The notes beneath the pieces were generated by a model. The model did not search any database, had not been told where the DNA came from, and was given only the letters and a program-made list of their open reading frames with translations. Shown here in pieces: positions 47,468 to 57,098 of a stretch of 64,000 nt of DNA. Within the stretch, counting starts at the first letter, position 1, and each line of letters starts with the position of its first letter. A program made the position numbers and the translations under genes. The stretch is from the NCBI RefSeq assembly GCF_003533305.1, contig NZ_DOEH01000006.1, forward strand, positions 71,147 through 135,146. Direction: 5' to 3'. Source of the DNA: Providencia sp. (GTDB lineage: Bacteria; Pseudomonadota; Gammaproteobacteria; Enterobacterales; Enterobacteriaceae).

Positions 47468-48046
47468 ATGTTGAAGAAAACGGTTCTTGGTCTGGCATCT
47501 GGCGCTTTATTATTAACAGCAGGTTCAGCATTTGCAGCAACTTATCAGTTTGATAAACAAGGTCAACACGCTTTTATTGAGTTTCGTATTCAGCATTTAG
47601 GTTATAGCTGGGTTTACGGTAGCTTTAAAGATTTTGATGGTCAATTTACTTATGATGAAAAAGATCCATCAAAAGATAACGTTGAAGTCACGATTAAAAC
47701 CGGAAGTATCGATACAAACCACGCTGAGCGCGATAAGCACTTGCGTAGTGGTGACTTCTTAAATGCGGCCAAATTCCCAGAAGCTAAATTTGTTTCAACT
47801 CAAGTGAAAAAAGAGGGTGAAACGTATAAAATTACCGGTAATTTCACTTTAAATGGTGTGACTAAACCAATTACATTAGATGCGAAATTAATGGGTGAAG
47901 GTAAAGATCCTTGGGGTGGTTATCGTGCAGGTTTTGAAGCGCAAGGTAACATCAAGTTAAAAGACTTTAATATAAAGTCTGACCTTGGACCTAAATCACA
48001 AGAAGCTGAACTTCTAATTTCAGTAGAAGGTGTTCAAGCGAAGTAA
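47468..48046 (+). CDS. yceI: YceI, periplasmic isoprenoid-binding lipocalin-like protein
   Basis: 192 residues: signal peptide ([17 protein letters not shown]) and a YceI beta-barrel with motifs [21 protein letters not shown] and [16 protein letters not shown], nearly the E. coli sequence. The fold binds long polyisoprenoids. The in-frame GTG at 47456 is less likely than the ATG at 47468, which has GGAGA upstream. Cotranscribed with cytochrome b561. Confidence 0.94.
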   Translation: MLKKTVLGLASGALLLTAGSAFAATYQFDKQGQHAFIEFRIQHLGYSWVYGSFKDFDGQFTYDEKDPSKDNVEVTIKTGSIDTNHAERDKHLRSGDFLNAAKFPEAKFVSTQVKKEGETYKITGNFTLNGVTKPITLDAKLMGEGKDPWGGYRAGFEAQGNIKLKDFNIKSDLGPKSQEAELLISVEGVQAK

Positions 48047-48063
48047 TACAATGATTTATATGT

Positions 48064-48097
48064 AAAAAGCCTTCGGTGTTAACATCGAAGGCTTTTT
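48064..48097 (+). terminator. Terminator of the b561-yceI unit
   Basis: AAAAAGCCTTCG and CGAAGGCTTTTT form a 12-bp stem with a T-run. Confidence 0.93.
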
Positions 48098-48248
48098 GCT
48101 TTTTCGGATACCAATTACTCTTATTCCTATAGCTCACTAACACAATTGCAGGATAGAATAGCGCCTATAATTTTTATTTCAGGTTATATCATTAATGACT
48201 TGGAAATAGTGTTCGTTATTTGTTTTATTAATAAAAGGCAGCGCAATC

Positions 48249-49022
48249 TTGAATATAAATAGTTCACGTAAAACGGCATTGATTGTCATCATCATTTTCA
48301 TTGCATTTGCATTCGGTTTTTACTGGATAAGCAAAGATAACAATGTACTTTCAACCGAAAATAATATTGCTATTCACTCAAAAGCTCTTGTTCAAGTGGA
48401 AAAAGAGTTGCCTATTATTGCGACAGTTAAAAAAATAAGCCCCGAAACTTATCAAGGTTTCGAGCATTTGATTACTCAGTATGATCCGGATAATGAAGAC
48501 TTGCGTCGGCAATTATTTGATCAAGTTGTCGGAAGTGTGATGAAACTTGTTTTAGAGCGCATGCCATATGCGTCTGATGAATCGGTTATTAATTTTACAT
48601 CTAAAGTAAATGACTATTTAAAAGTGTTATTAGAAGAAGATCCATCAGGTAAAACCTGCTTTTATTCTTTATTTCCTCACATGAGAGAAACCGCTGAAAT
48701 TATTCCACCACAAAAAAGCCAAGCGGTTTTATTAAAACAAATACAAGCTACAAACGAGTTATTAATTTCAAGTGAGGCCGGCGTAAAACAAATATTAATG
48801 CCTAAAGCTGAATACAGCAATACATTAGCGACATTAAGGACCGGACTAACTGAAAAATATGGTAATAAAGTATCGATATTAGGTAATTTAAAGGCAGGAC
48901 AAAAATCACCTGATATGGCTTGTAATATCACAATCAGTTTCTATGATGAAATTTTAGCAATGCCAGATAATGATAAGAAAGCCTCACTACTGAGAACATT
49001 ATTTTCCTCAGTGAATAACTAA
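48249..49022 (+). CDS. Anchored protein of unknown function
   Basis: 257 residues. One hydrophobic segment near the N-terminus (TALIVIIIFIAFAFGFYWIS, residues 9-28) should anchor it in the inner membrane with a periplasmic remainder that is largely helical and contains two cysteines (TCFYSLF and MACNITI). I recognise no family. The start is a TTG at 48249 because no ATG precedes the anchor; AAGG lies about ten bases before it. It is flanked by terminators, so it is a single-gene unit. Confidence 0.6.
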   Translation: MNINSSRKTALIVIIIFIAFAFGFYWISKDNNVLSTENNIAIHSKALVQVEKELPIIATVKKISPETYQGFEHLITQYDPDNEDLRRQLFDQVVGSVMKLVLERMPYASDESVINFTSKVNDYLKVLLEEDPSGKTCFYSLFPHMRETAEIIPPQKSQAVLLKQIQATNELLISSEAGVKQILMPKAEYSNTLATLRTGLTEKYGNKVSILGNLKAGQKSPDMACNITISFYDEILAMPDNDKKASLLRTLFSSVNN

Positions 49023-49052
49023 TTGTTCACTGAAAATTATTAAAAATAATGA

Positions 49053-49087
49053 GGAAGCTTTGCTAAACAGTGAAGCTTCCAATTTTT
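49053..49087 (+). terminator. Terminator of the unknown anchored protein gene
   Basis: GGAAGCTT and AAGCTTCC with a 12-base loop, followed by AATTTTT. Confidence 0.85.
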
Positions 49088-49299
49088 ATTGCTATCAATA
49101 TAATTTTTTCAAAACTCTCATAAAAAGATGAACTATCATTAATTTACTTAGTGATAGAGCCTTTAAATTATAAATAGCAGTATGCTATCCTCTCGTAAAT
49201 TGGCGCTATAGAAAATATTTAAATAAACTCAAACACGTTTTCATGGTGTAGTATATTTACCTTAGTAATAAATTAATTTTTCACTATCTTGGAGAAACC

Positions 49300-50379
49300 A
49301 TGCAATTAGTCAAAAAAAGCATCGTGACATTATTAACCGTTGCGGCTATCTCTATTCCTGCCATGGTCAGTCAAGCTTGTACCCGAGTTGTTTATCTTGG
49401 GGATAATGAGCAAATAATGACCGGACGAACAATGGACTGGAAATATGATATCGGCACTAATTTATGGGTATTTCCTCGAGGTATGGATAGAAACGGTATC
49501 GCGGGTCCTAACTCTCTCAAGTGGACATCAAAATATGGTAGCGTTATTGCCTCAGGTTATGATATTTCGACTACAGATGGTGTTAATGAGAAAGGATTAG
49601 TCGCTAATTTATTATGGCTAGCTGAATCAGAATATCCGCAACTAAATAGCAAACAACCTGCGCTGTCAATTTCGTTATGGGCGCAATACATGTTAGATAA
49701 TTATGCGACCGTTGAAGAAGCGGTGACTGCATTAGAAAAAATACCATTATTGGTTGCTACGGATAATGTACCGGGACAAGCACGTTTAGCAACGTTGCAT
49801 TTATCACTATCTGACGCAAGTGGCGACAGTGCAATTGTCGAATATATTAATGGAAAGCAAGTTATTCATCATAGTCGAAAATATCAGGTGATGACGAATT
49901 CGCCCGCTTATGAAAAACAGTTAGCGATGCAGGAATATTGGCAAGGTATTGGTGGTACTGTAATGTTACCAGGGACAAATCGCTCAGCCGATAGATTTGC
50001 GCGTGCACAATTTTATGTAAATGCTATTCCACAAGAAACTACCGCGAATAAAGCTGTTGCGAGTGTTTTTGGTGTTATTCGTAATGTGTCAGTACCTTAT
50101 GGATTAACGTCAGAAACCTCCCCTGAAATATCTTCAACACGTTGGAGAACTTTAGTTGACCATAAACGCCAACTTTACTTTTTTGAATCTGCATTAACGC
50201 CCAATATTTTTTGGACTGATTTAGCTAAAATCGATTTTTCCAAAGAAACAGGTAAAGTTAAAAAATTAGATTTAGGTGAAGAGCAGAGCCATATTTATTC
50301 AGGTGATGCGACCAATAGTTATGTAGATACGATACCATTTGAATTTTTAGGTCTGAGTGCTAAGCAATTGGGCTATTAA
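49300..50379 (+). CDS. Exported choloylglycine-hydrolase/penicillin-acylase family Ntn hydrolase
   Basis: 359 residues. The signal peptide ends at SQA and the next residue, Cys27 (CTRVVYLG), is the N-terminal nucleophile of the family, so removal of the leader produces the active site. Family motifs follow (GRTMDWKYD, NEKGLVANLLWL, MTNSPAYEKQ). Such enzymes cleave linear amides, for example conjugated bile salts, penicillin V or acyl-homoserine lactones. The substrate here cannot be told. GGAG precedes the ATG. It is a single-gene unit. Confidence 0.87.
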   Translation: MQLVKKSIVTLLTVAAISIPAMVSQACTRVVYLGDNEQIMTGRTMDWKYDIGTNLWVFPRGMDRNGIAGPNSLKWTSKYGSVIASGYDISTTDGVNEKGLVANLLWLAESEYPQLNSKQPALSISLWAQYMLDNYATVEEAVTALEKIPLLVATDNVPGQARLATLHLSLSDASGDSAIVEYINGKQVIHHSRKYQVMTNSPAYEKQLAMQEYWQGIGGTVMLPGTNRSADRFARAQFYVNAIPQETTANKAVASVFGVIRNVSVPYGLTSETSPEISSTRWRTLVDHKRQLYFFESALTPNIFWTDLAKIDFSKETGKVKKLDLGEEQSHIYSGDATNSYVDTIPFEFLGLSAKQLGY

Positions 50380-50394
50380 GCTAATCTTGATGAT

Positions 50395-50423
50395 ACCTCC
50401 TGTTGTTTCAGGAGGTTGATTTT
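50395..50423 (+). terminator. Terminator after the Ntn hydrolase gene
   Basis: ACCTCCTG and CAGGAGGT (50395-50402, 50409-50416), then TTGATTTT. Confidence 0.8.
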
Positions 50424-50515
50424 AGTCAAATCATTGTTTATTTATCAATGAAAGCTTTGCAGATAAAAAATGAACGGTATAAGATGTATTTAAAATGCAA
50501 CTTATTGGTGATGAT

Positions 50516-51382
50516 ATGAATGAGTTAGTTAGCTATAAAACCATGCCTGTTTGGAATAAAACGTCTCTTCCTTTAATGTTTCAAGAGCGCCATAACACCA
50601 AAGAAGATTCTTATGCGCAACTTGAAATCTTACAAGGTTCACTAGATTTTATTATTTTTGGTGAAGACGACAGTGAGCAGCACTTTACTTTTGATGTAAA
50701 TAACCAACCTCCGATTATTGAACCTCAAGTTTGGCATCGAATTTCTGCTTGTAGTGATGATATGCAATGTCAGCTTTCATTCTTATGTCAGCCAGAACTT
50801 AAATTTTTTAAAGAGTATGGATTAACGACACCGCATTCTGAAGTACGTTATTTGTGTGAACAGAAATTATCTACACCATGTAAAACGTTGGATTTGGGTT
50901 CAGGTCGAGGCCGTAATAGTTTCTATCTTGCCTTGCAAGGTTATGATGTGACCGCGGTGGATATTAATGAACAGCATATCCAAGCAATTGAGTTTGTGAA
51001 AAAGCAGTCAGGTGTTGATAATATTAATACCGCAGTCTATGACATTAATCGCCATCAAATACAGGGTGATTATGATTTAATTATATCGACAGTTGTCTTG
51101 ATGTTTTTGCAAAGAGATAAAATTGCCAATGTGATTGCTGATATGCAAGATCATACTTTGGCTGGCGGTATCAATGTGATTGTTTGTCCTGTTGAAACTC
51201 CCGATGCACCACTAGACTTGGTGCCTTTTAAATGTTTTTTAAAGCCGGGTGAATTGCAAGAATGCTACAAGGATTGGGAAATTTTAAAATATAATGAAAA
51301 TCCGGGGCATTTACATAAAACAGATGCACAAGGTAATCGAATCAAACTTAATTTTGCTACCTTGATCGCTAAAAAGAAATAG
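50516..51382 (+). CDS. tehB: TehB, SAM-dependent methyltransferase with N-terminal cupin-like domain
   Basis: 288 residues. Residues 1-90 form a DUF1971-like cupin domain (MPVWNKTSLPLMFQERHNTK, then IIEPQVWHRI). From about 95 a TehB methyltransferase follows with the SAM motif TLDLGSGRGRNSFYLALQGY. TehB is linked to tellurite resistance. The long form with the extra domain is known in Haemophilus-type TehB. The ATG at 50516 is preferred to the in-frame upstream ATG at 50495 because of GGTGAT and the family start. There is no tehA beside it. Confidence 0.88.
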   Translation: MNELVSYKTMPVWNKTSLPLMFQERHNTKEDSYAQLEILQGSLDFIIFGEDDSEQHFTFDVNNQPPIIEPQVWHRISACSDDMQCQLSFLCQPELKFFKEYGLTTPHSEVRYLCEQKLSTPCKTLDLGSGRGRNSFYLALQGYDVTAVDINEQHIQAIEFVKKQSGVDNINTAVYDINRHQIQGDYDLIISTVVLMFLQRDKIANVIADMQDHTLAGGINVIVCPVETPDAPLDLVPFKCFLKPGELQECYKDWEILKYNENPGHLHKTDAQGNRIKLNFATLIAKKK

Positions 51383-51398
51383 TTTTATTTTCATATAA

Positions 51399-51431
51399 TA
51401 ACGGGTTGCTATTGGCAACCCGTTATCTATT
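51399..51431. terminator. Terminator between convergent tehB and clcA
   Basis: TAACGGGTTGC and GCAACCCGTTA form an 11-bp stem, then TCTATTT. Confidence 0.85.
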
Positions 51432-51472
51432 TAAACATTGCTTTCAATAAAATAATACTGTTCCGTATTCAG

Positions 51473-52876
51473 CTAGTTTGTTGTCGAAGAACTTGTTGCA
51501 GTTGGCTTTTGTTGAGCGCTACGCTGAAGTGTTCTTTCGAGTAAGACGGAGTAAAGCGGTCTTCCCCCTAAGAATTGAGCGACTATTGTTGCGCCGATAC
51601 AGGTAATAATCATGGGTAAAATGAGTTGGTAATTACTGGTCATTTCAAGAACTAAAACAATTCCGGTGAGAGGTGCTCGTACCGTCGCCGCAAATAGAGC
51701 CCCCATACCTGCAATAGCAAAAGTGCCGACTTCAATAGGGTATTGTGGAAAGAGCGTCAAAACGGTATAGCCATAAATTCCACCAAATAAAGTCCCTAAA
51801 GCAAGTAATGGCGAGAAAATTCCGCCTGGTGCCCCAGAGCTGAAGCTGATTGTTGACGTGAGAAAACGAAGCGCAAAAAATACTAACAAAATGGTGACCG
51901 TAAAACTGTTAGCGACCATTTGATAGATGACAGAATAACCACCACCAACAATCTCAGGGGTATAGACGCCAATCGCACCACAGGCTCCACCAATCAATCC
52001 ACCCATTAAAACAAAGCGCGAGATTTTATTTTGATAAAAGGCGAGGAATTTCGTCTGTAGGAATAATAAAAAGCGATTGAAGCAAATACCGACAACACCA
52101 AATAACATACCTAAAATTAAATATAGCCATAAGGTATTTAGTGGTGCAGATGAAAATTGCCCAATATTTAATAGTGCTGCATCCCCATTAATCATCCTAA
52201 ATACGATAGTCGCTGTGACTGCGCCAATAAATACTGCTTTGATGGAGATTAAGCTGTATTTAAATTGTGGGCGCATTTCTTCGATGATAAATAAGATCCC
52301 AGCAAGAGGAGCGTTAAATGCAGTTGCAAGGCCAGCGGCAGCCCCAGAGGCTAATAATGTGTGACGTGATTCATTATCTTTAAGACGAAAAATATCATAA
52401 AACATCTGGCTAATATTGGCACCAAGTTGCACTGTAGGTCCTTCACGTCCAAGCACCATACCTGAGCCTAGCGTGCCTAAACCACCGATAAATTTAACGG
52501 GGATCACTCGCCACCATCGAACAGGGCGAAGATCTTGTAATGCCCCTTCAATTTCAGGAATACCTGAGCCTCCGGATTCCGGTGAGAAACGTCTCACTAA
52601 ATAATAACCTATCATGGCAAGCACAGCAGAGACGACAAACATCGTTGGTACTATTAACCATTTATGGGTAACAAATTCGCCGACTGAATGAATACGATAA
52701 TGGCTAATCCATGTTGTCCCTAACATAAATAAGGAGCCGATAAGCCCAACCGTAGCACCAATAACAGCAGCTAAGATAAGGATTTTAATGGGGGTTTTAT
52801 CAGATTCTTTTAATCGTTTAAGTATTCCGAAACGGATTTTTATCGTGGATTTGCTTATCGAATTGTCCTGTTTCAT
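51473..52876 (-). CDS. clcA: ClcA, H+/Cl- exchange transporter
   Basis: 467 residues, about 18 membrane helices. It has the CLC selectivity motifs: [23 protein letters not shown] (gating glutamate) and [11 protein letters not shown], plus [10 protein letters not shown] holding the proton glutamate. In enterobacteria it supports acid resistance by exchanging two chlorides for one proton. Single-gene unit, convergent with tehB and divergent from hcp. Confidence 0.95.
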   Translation of the reverse strand: MKQDNSISKSTIKIRFGILKRLKESDKTPIKILILAAVIGATVGLIGSLFMLGTTWISHYRIHSVGEFVTHKWLIVPTMFVVSAVLAMIGYYLVRRFSPESGGSGIPEIEGALQDLRPVRWWRVIPVKFIGGLGTLGSGMVLGREGPTVQLGANISQMFYDIFRLKDNESRHTLLASGAAAGLATAFNAPLAGILFIIEEMRPQFKYSLISIKAVFIGAVTATIVFRMINGDAALLNIGQFSSAPLNTLWLYLILGMLFGVVGICFNRFLLFLQTKFLAFYQNKISRFVLMGGLIGGACGAIGVYTPEIVGGGYSVIYQMVANSFTVTILLVFFALRFLTSTISFSSGAPGGIFSPLLALGTLFGGIYGYTVLTLFPQYPIEVGTFAIAGMGALFAATVRAPLTGIVLVLEMTSNYQLILPMIITCIGATIVAQFLGGRPLYSVLLERTLQRSAQQKPTATSSSTTN

Positions 52877-53158
52877 CTTTAATTGACTCTCTTTTTACGA
52901 TTAAATAACAATAGCTTATGATTACAGTATAGCAAGAGGAATGATAAATCCCATCATAGGGAAATTATACTCTAATGAATAGACATTATATTTTATTAAT
53001 AAGTGATAATAAATTCTATAAATAGAAAGAGTATTGGGCAATATCATACTTCTTGTATTGATAATAGTTCTCATTAATATAAAACATTAGCTTAGATCAA
53101 TAAACTGTCAAATAGCCTTCAAATCTACTTTTTTATTCCTAGGAAAGAGGTAACCTTA
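52877..53158. promoter_or_regulatory. Divergent clcA-hcp intergenic region
   Basis: About 280 AT-rich bases, no ORF. TTAGCTTAGATCAA near 53090 has one good FNR half (ATCAA) only. The NsrR-like site at its end is listed separately. Confidence 0.4.
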
Positions 53159-53181
53159 ATGTTGTATATAAAATGCAACTT
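53159..53181. promoter_or_regulatory. NsrR-like operator before hcp
   Basis: The core TTGTATATAAAATGCAA (53162-53178) and its flanks match the 23-base NsrR consensus (AAGATGYATTT-N-AAATRCATCTT) at 18 of 22 informative positions by my count. It includes TATAAA-like sequence and ends 15 bases before the hcp ATG, so repressor binding would block the promoter or start. NsrR control of hcp is known in E. coli. Confidence 0.65.
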
Positions 53182-53196
53182 TAAAAGGCGAATAAC

Positions 53197-54849
53197 ATGT
53201 ACTGTGTGCAATGTGAACAAACAATGAAAACCCCAGTGGGTAATGGCTGTGCATACGCGCAGGGTATGTGCGGTAAAACAGCAGAAACATCTGATCTACA
53301 AGACTTATTAGTTGCTGTATTACAGAGCTTATCAGCAAGCGCAGTGACTGCACGTGAACTTGGTATTATTGATCATGATGTCGATAGCTTTGCACCACTC
53401 GCATTTTTCTCAACACTCACTAACGTAAATTTCGATTCAGAACGTATTATTGGTTATGCGCGTGAAGCTATTTATTTTCGCGATAAATTAATCAAACAAT
53501 GTCAGTCCGTAAATAGTGCGATTGTATTTAATCATCCATTGATAAATCTCCAATTAGATGGCACCGATATCCCAACACTACAAAAACAAGCAGCACAATT
53601 TTCACTGGATATTGATAAAGCGCAAATTGGTGAAGATATTCATGGTTTGCGGATGCTATGTCTATATGGCCTAAAAGGTGCAGCAGCCTATATGGAACAT
53701 GCCCATGTATTAGGTCAATATGATAATGATATATATGCTCAATATCATGAGATTATGGCCTGGCTAGGCACATTACCTGCTGATATGAATGAGTTACTCG
53801 ATAATTCCATGGCGATTGGTTTGATGAACTTTAAAATCATGGAAATATTAGATGCAGGGGAAACCGGAGAGTTTGGTCATCCAGCACCGACGGAAGTTAA
53901 TGTTCGTCCTGTTGCGGGCAAATGTATTTTAATTTCAGGTCATGATTTAAAAGATCTGAAAATGCTATTAGAGCAAACCGAAGGCAAAGGTATTAACATT
54001 TATACCCACGGTGAAATGTTACCTGCACATGGTTATCCTGAACTTAAAAAATATTCACATTTGGTGGGTAACTACGGAAGTGGTTGGCAAAATCAACAAG
54101 TGGAATTTGCTAAATTCCCAGGCTCAGTATTAATGACTTCAAACTGCATTATTGACCCAGATGTTGGACAATATAAAGATAGAATTTGGACTCGTAGCAT
54201 TGTTGGTTGGCCAGGAGCGAAACACTTAGTAGGTGATGATTTCACACCAATGATTGAGCAAGCATTGGGTATGTCGGGCTTTCCATACACAGAAATAGAA
54301 CATAAAATCACCGTTGGATTTGGTCGTCAAACTTTGTTAGGTGCGGCTGATACTGTGATTGATTTAGTTTCACAGAAAAAATTACGCCATGTATTTTTAG
54401 TTGGCGGTTGCGATGGTAGCCGTGGTGAAAGAAGTTATTACACTGACTTTGCTCGTAGTGTTCCACAAGATTGTTTAATTCTTACTTTGGCATGTGGTAA
54501 ATATCGTTTTAATAAATTAGATTTCGGTACTTTAGAAGGTTTGCCGCGTTTGCTTGATGTTGGGCAATGTAATGATGCATATTCTGCCATTATGTTAGCT
54601 GTAAATTTATCTGAAAAATTGGGTTGTGGAATTAATGATTTACCCCTGAGCTTGATATTATCTTGGTTCGAACAAAAAGCGATTGTTATTTTATTAACAC
54701 TATTAGCGCTTGGCGTTAAAAACATTTATACCGGCCCTACTGCGCCAGGATTTTTAACCGAAAACTTATTAAATGTGTTAAATGAAAAGTTTGGCATGCG
54801 TAGTATTACGACAGTTGAACAAGATCTTGCTGAGATTTTACCTGCATAG
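53197..54849 (+). CDS. hcp: Hcp, hybrid cluster protein (NO reductase / protein S-nitrosylase)
   Basis: 550 residues, the E. coli length. The N-terminal cysteine motif [13 protein letters not shown]...[11 protein letters not shown] is the facultative-anaerobe form. Hybrid-cluster ligands follow (for example [22 protein letters not shown] and [14 protein letters not shown]). It removes NO during nitrate or nitrite respiration, which matches the nap and nrf genes in this window. It is followed by hcr, its reductase. Confidence 0.97.
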   Translation: MYCVQCEQTMKTPVGNGCAYAQGMCGKTAETSDLQDLLVAVLQSLSASAVTARELGIIDHDVDSFAPLAFFSTLTNVNFDSERIIGYAREAIYFRDKLIKQCQSVNSAIVFNHPLINLQLDGTDIPTLQKQAAQFSLDIDKAQIGEDIHGLRMLCLYGLKGAAAYMEHAHVLGQYDNDIYAQYHEIMAWLGTLPADMNELLDNSMAIGLMNFKIMEILDAGETGEFGHPAPTEVNVRPVAGKCILISGHDLKDLKMLLEQTEGKGINIYTHGEMLPAHGYPELKKYSHLVGNYGSGWQNQQVEFAKFPGSVLMTSNCIIDPDVGQYKDRIWTRSIVGWPGAKHLVGDDFTPMIEQALGMSGFPYTEIEHKITVGFGRQTLLGAADTVIDLVSQKKLRHVFLVGGCDGSRGERSYYTDFARSVPQDCLILTLACGKYRFNKLDFGTLEGLPRLLDVGQCNDAYSAIMLAVNLSEKLGCGINDLPLSLILSWFEQKAIVILLTLLALGVKNIYTGPTAPGFLTENLLNVLNEKFGMRSITTVEQDLAEILPA

Positions 54850-54889
54850 TTATTTATATGTTGTTATTAACTAATATATCGTTATGAGA

Positions 54890-54911
54890 AAAGGGGAGTT
54901 TTCTCCCCTTT
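54890..54911 (+). other. Hairpin between hcp and hcr
   Basis: AAAGGGGAG-TTTT-CTCCCCTTT forms a 9-bp stem immediately before the AAAGGAG ribosome site of hcr. It may be a partial terminator or limit hcr translation, giving more Hcp than Hcr. Confidence 0.6.
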
Positions 54912-54925
54912 AAAGGAGTAAAGGG

Positions 54926-55930
54926 ATGACAATGCCAAGTAATTTATGTCCGAATAGAATGCAAATTCATTCTATAATTAAAGAAACATCGGATGTTTGG
55001 ACAATTAATTTAATTAATCATGATTTTTATACTTATTCACCAGGGCAATATGCATTGGTTAGTATAAAAAATAGTGAGGATGTCATGCGTGCCTACACCC
55101 TTTCTTCATCGCCGGGAAAAAGCCGCTTTATCTCTATTACTGTAAGACGATTAGACGATGGTGTTGGTTCAAATTGGTTAACTCGTGCGGTAAAACCTGG
55201 GGATTATCTTTGGCTTTCTGAAGCGCAAGGGGAGTTTACTTGTGCGAATGTCAACAGTCATCAGTATTTGATGCTAGCCGCCGGTTGTGGCGTGACACCG
55301 ATTATGTCGATGACCCGTTGGTTAATGGCCAATCGCCCTGAAACAAATGTTAAAGTTTTATTCAATGTCCGTGATGCTCAACAAGTCATTTTTGCCGAAG
55401 AGTGGCAACAGCTAACAAATATTTATCCAGATAGACTGCAACTTTGTATTATGGCAGAGAATCCAGATAACGGGGGTATTGCTGAAGGTCGTTTGAATGA
55501 AGAAAAACTAAAAGTATTAGTACCTGATATTGCTTCAAGGGTTGTGATGACCTGTGGCCCAGTTCCTTATATGAAAAATGCGCAGAAACTTGCAGAAAAT
55601 CTGAGTGTACCTGCGGAGCATTTTTTTATGGAACGCTTCTCAACTGAACCAGAAGCAGTGAATAACGAAGATGTATTAACGCTTAAAATTCGCCACCGAT
55701 TAATCGATTTTAAAGTGCCCGTTGGTACATCATTGCTAAGTGCATTAGAACAAAATAAACAGCCTGTCATTGCTGCATGTCGTGCCGGTGTTTGTGGTAG
55801 TTGTAAAACAAAAGTGTTATCGGGTAATTATACGACAACGAGTACAATGACATTAACTCAAGATGAAATAGATGCGGGTTATGTTTTAGCTTGTAGCTGC
55901 CAATTACAGAGTGATGTTGAAATCGCTTGA
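54926..55930 (+). CDS. hcr: Hcr, NADH oxidoreductase for Hcp
   Basis: 334 residues. An FAD-binding domain (RAYTLSSSPGKSRFISITVRR), an NAD-binding domain (LAAGCGVTPIMSMTRWL) and a C-terminal plant-type 2Fe-2S ferredoxin (CRAGVCGSCKTKV...LACSCQ) are in the known order. It passes electrons from NADH to Hcp. AAAGGAG precedes the ATG at 54926. Confidence 0.95.
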   Translation: MTMPSNLCPNRMQIHSIIKETSDVWTINLINHDFYTYSPGQYALVSIKNSEDVMRAYTLSSSPGKSRFISITVRRLDDGVGSNWLTRAVKPGDYLWLSEAQGEFTCANVNSHQYLMLAAGCGVTPIMSMTRWLMANRPETNVKVLFNVRDAQQVIFAEEWQQLTNIYPDRLQLCIMAENPDNGGIAEGRLNEEKLKVLVPDIASRVVMTCGPVPYMKNAQKLAENLSVPAEHFFMERFSTEPEAVNNEDVLTLKIRHRLIDFKVPVGTSLLSALEQNKQPVIAACRAGVCGSCKTKVLSGNYTTTSTMTLTQDEIDAGYVLACSCQLQSDVEIA

Positions 55931-56052
55931 GTAAAGATAACAAAAGTAGACTGTCTCATGGATTAGAACAATGGGACAGTAAATAATATTATTTTATGAT
56001 TTTTTAATATTAAAAATAACAGTAATAAATATAATTTAATTATTACTCTAAA

Positions 56053-56289
56053 TTAGTGTTCAGGAAATTTCCCTGAAACAAAGTAGATGGATAATTTACT
56101 CAATGTATTTATTGCTGAGACAGCAACTTCCTTATTAGGGTCTTGGCATAAGTCAATGATCCGAATAATGGCATCATTATATTCAATTGTCGCTTTAAAA
56201 TCGCCTAAAGCCGATATCGCTGCAATTTTTATTTCATCATTCATTCGAAATGTTAAGTTTGTTAACATATCGACGATTACTTTATCCAT
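56053..56289 (-). CDS. Small HEAT-repeat-like protein, hypothetical
   Basis: 78 residues with two HEAT-like helical repeats (DEIKIAAISALGDF and NKEVAVSAINTLSKL). No clear ribosome site lies before the ATG at 56289. The regular repeat pattern suggests a real protein or a fragment of a longer HEAT protein. Function unknown. Confidence 0.45.
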   Translation of the reverse strand: MDKVIVDMLTNLTFRMNDEIKIAAISALGDFKATIEYNDAIIRIIDLCQDPNKEVAVSAINTLSKLSIYFVSGKFPEH

Positions 56290-56842
56290 AATAAAATATT
56301 CACTGTTAAATTAATTCACATCATTTTAAGTTAAATCTAAAGATATTTAATCCTAAATTAATAGGGTAAATGAAGCTTTTAATTCAAAAGTTATATTTTT
56401 AATTGAATGTTTCGAACTAAATAATTACGTAAGTATTTATTCTTATAGTATTTAACTCTAAATATGAGTGTGCGTAAATGGATAATATTAATTTTATAGA
56501 GCTAAGTAATATAACCACTCGATAAATGAGTTGAGCTTATATTATATCAGGCTTAATTTATGAAAACTTATAATATATTTTTATTATTCTGAGATTGGCT
56601 TATTACCTTTAATAACGTATTAATTTGATTAATGTTTTTTATGATTATGGTGTTTGACTATTAAAGCAATTATGTGTTTTTAATCAATTTTCATAACAAA
56701 ATTTATTCCAAGTTACATCTTGTTACATAATGAATCCTTATTACATATTAACTTAAACAAAACATAAACGGCCTAGTTCCATCAGTATAATGACTTATTT
56801 AAAAGCTAGTAATTAATCATTAAGTGGGTATAATTTGCGCCG
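56290..56842. promoter_or_regulatory. AT-rich region upstream of the mgtE leader
   Basis: About 550 bases with no convincing ORF. TATAAT at 56829-56834 is a likely -10 for the riboswitch transcript, which would start near 56841; no clear -35 is visible. Confidence 0.45.
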
Positions 56843-57012
56843 CATCCAAAGTGCAGTAACTCGTTAGGCGAGGCTCCTATACAAACATAGGTTACTGATC
56901 TGACGACGTCGAGAGACGCCCAAGATCAGGACAGGATATATCGACCGAAGGTATATCCCCATGTAACTTCCTGTATTAATCAGGATACGTTGTATAGTGC
57001 TAAAACCGAGAC
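56843..57012 (+). ncRNA. M-box (ykoK) magnesium riboswitch
   Basis: The sequence carries the conserved M-box blocks in order: CGTTAGGCGAGGCTCCTAT, ACATAGG, ACGTCGAGAGACGCC, a CGACCGAAGG hairpin loop and GTATAGTGCTAAAACCG. This RNA class binds Mg2+ and reduces expression of magnesium transporters when Mg2+ is plentiful. It lies directly upstream of mgtE, the expected target. I recognised it from memory of the consensus. Confidence 0.9.
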
Positions 57013-57049
57013 GAAGAGATAGCAATCGCATTCTCTCATCTGGTTTCGC

Positions 57050-57090
57050 CCCTATGTGAGTACTGTTTGAGTAACCAACAGTAATAGGGA
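57050..57090 (+). promoter_or_regulatory. Probable expression platform of the M-box: hairpin holding the mgtE ribosome site
   Basis: CCCTAT (57050-57055) pairs with ATAGGG (57084-57089), and ACTGTT (57062-57067) with AACAGT (57077-57082). AGGGA, the likely Shine-Dalgarno for the ATG at 57099, is in the stem, and no T-run follows, which points to translational control. Confidence 0.6.
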
Positions 57091-57098
57091 CTAAAAAA

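Noticed and set aside
53090..53103. TTAGCTTAGATCAA as an FNR site for hcp
   Set aside because: Only one half-site matches; too weak to list as a feature.
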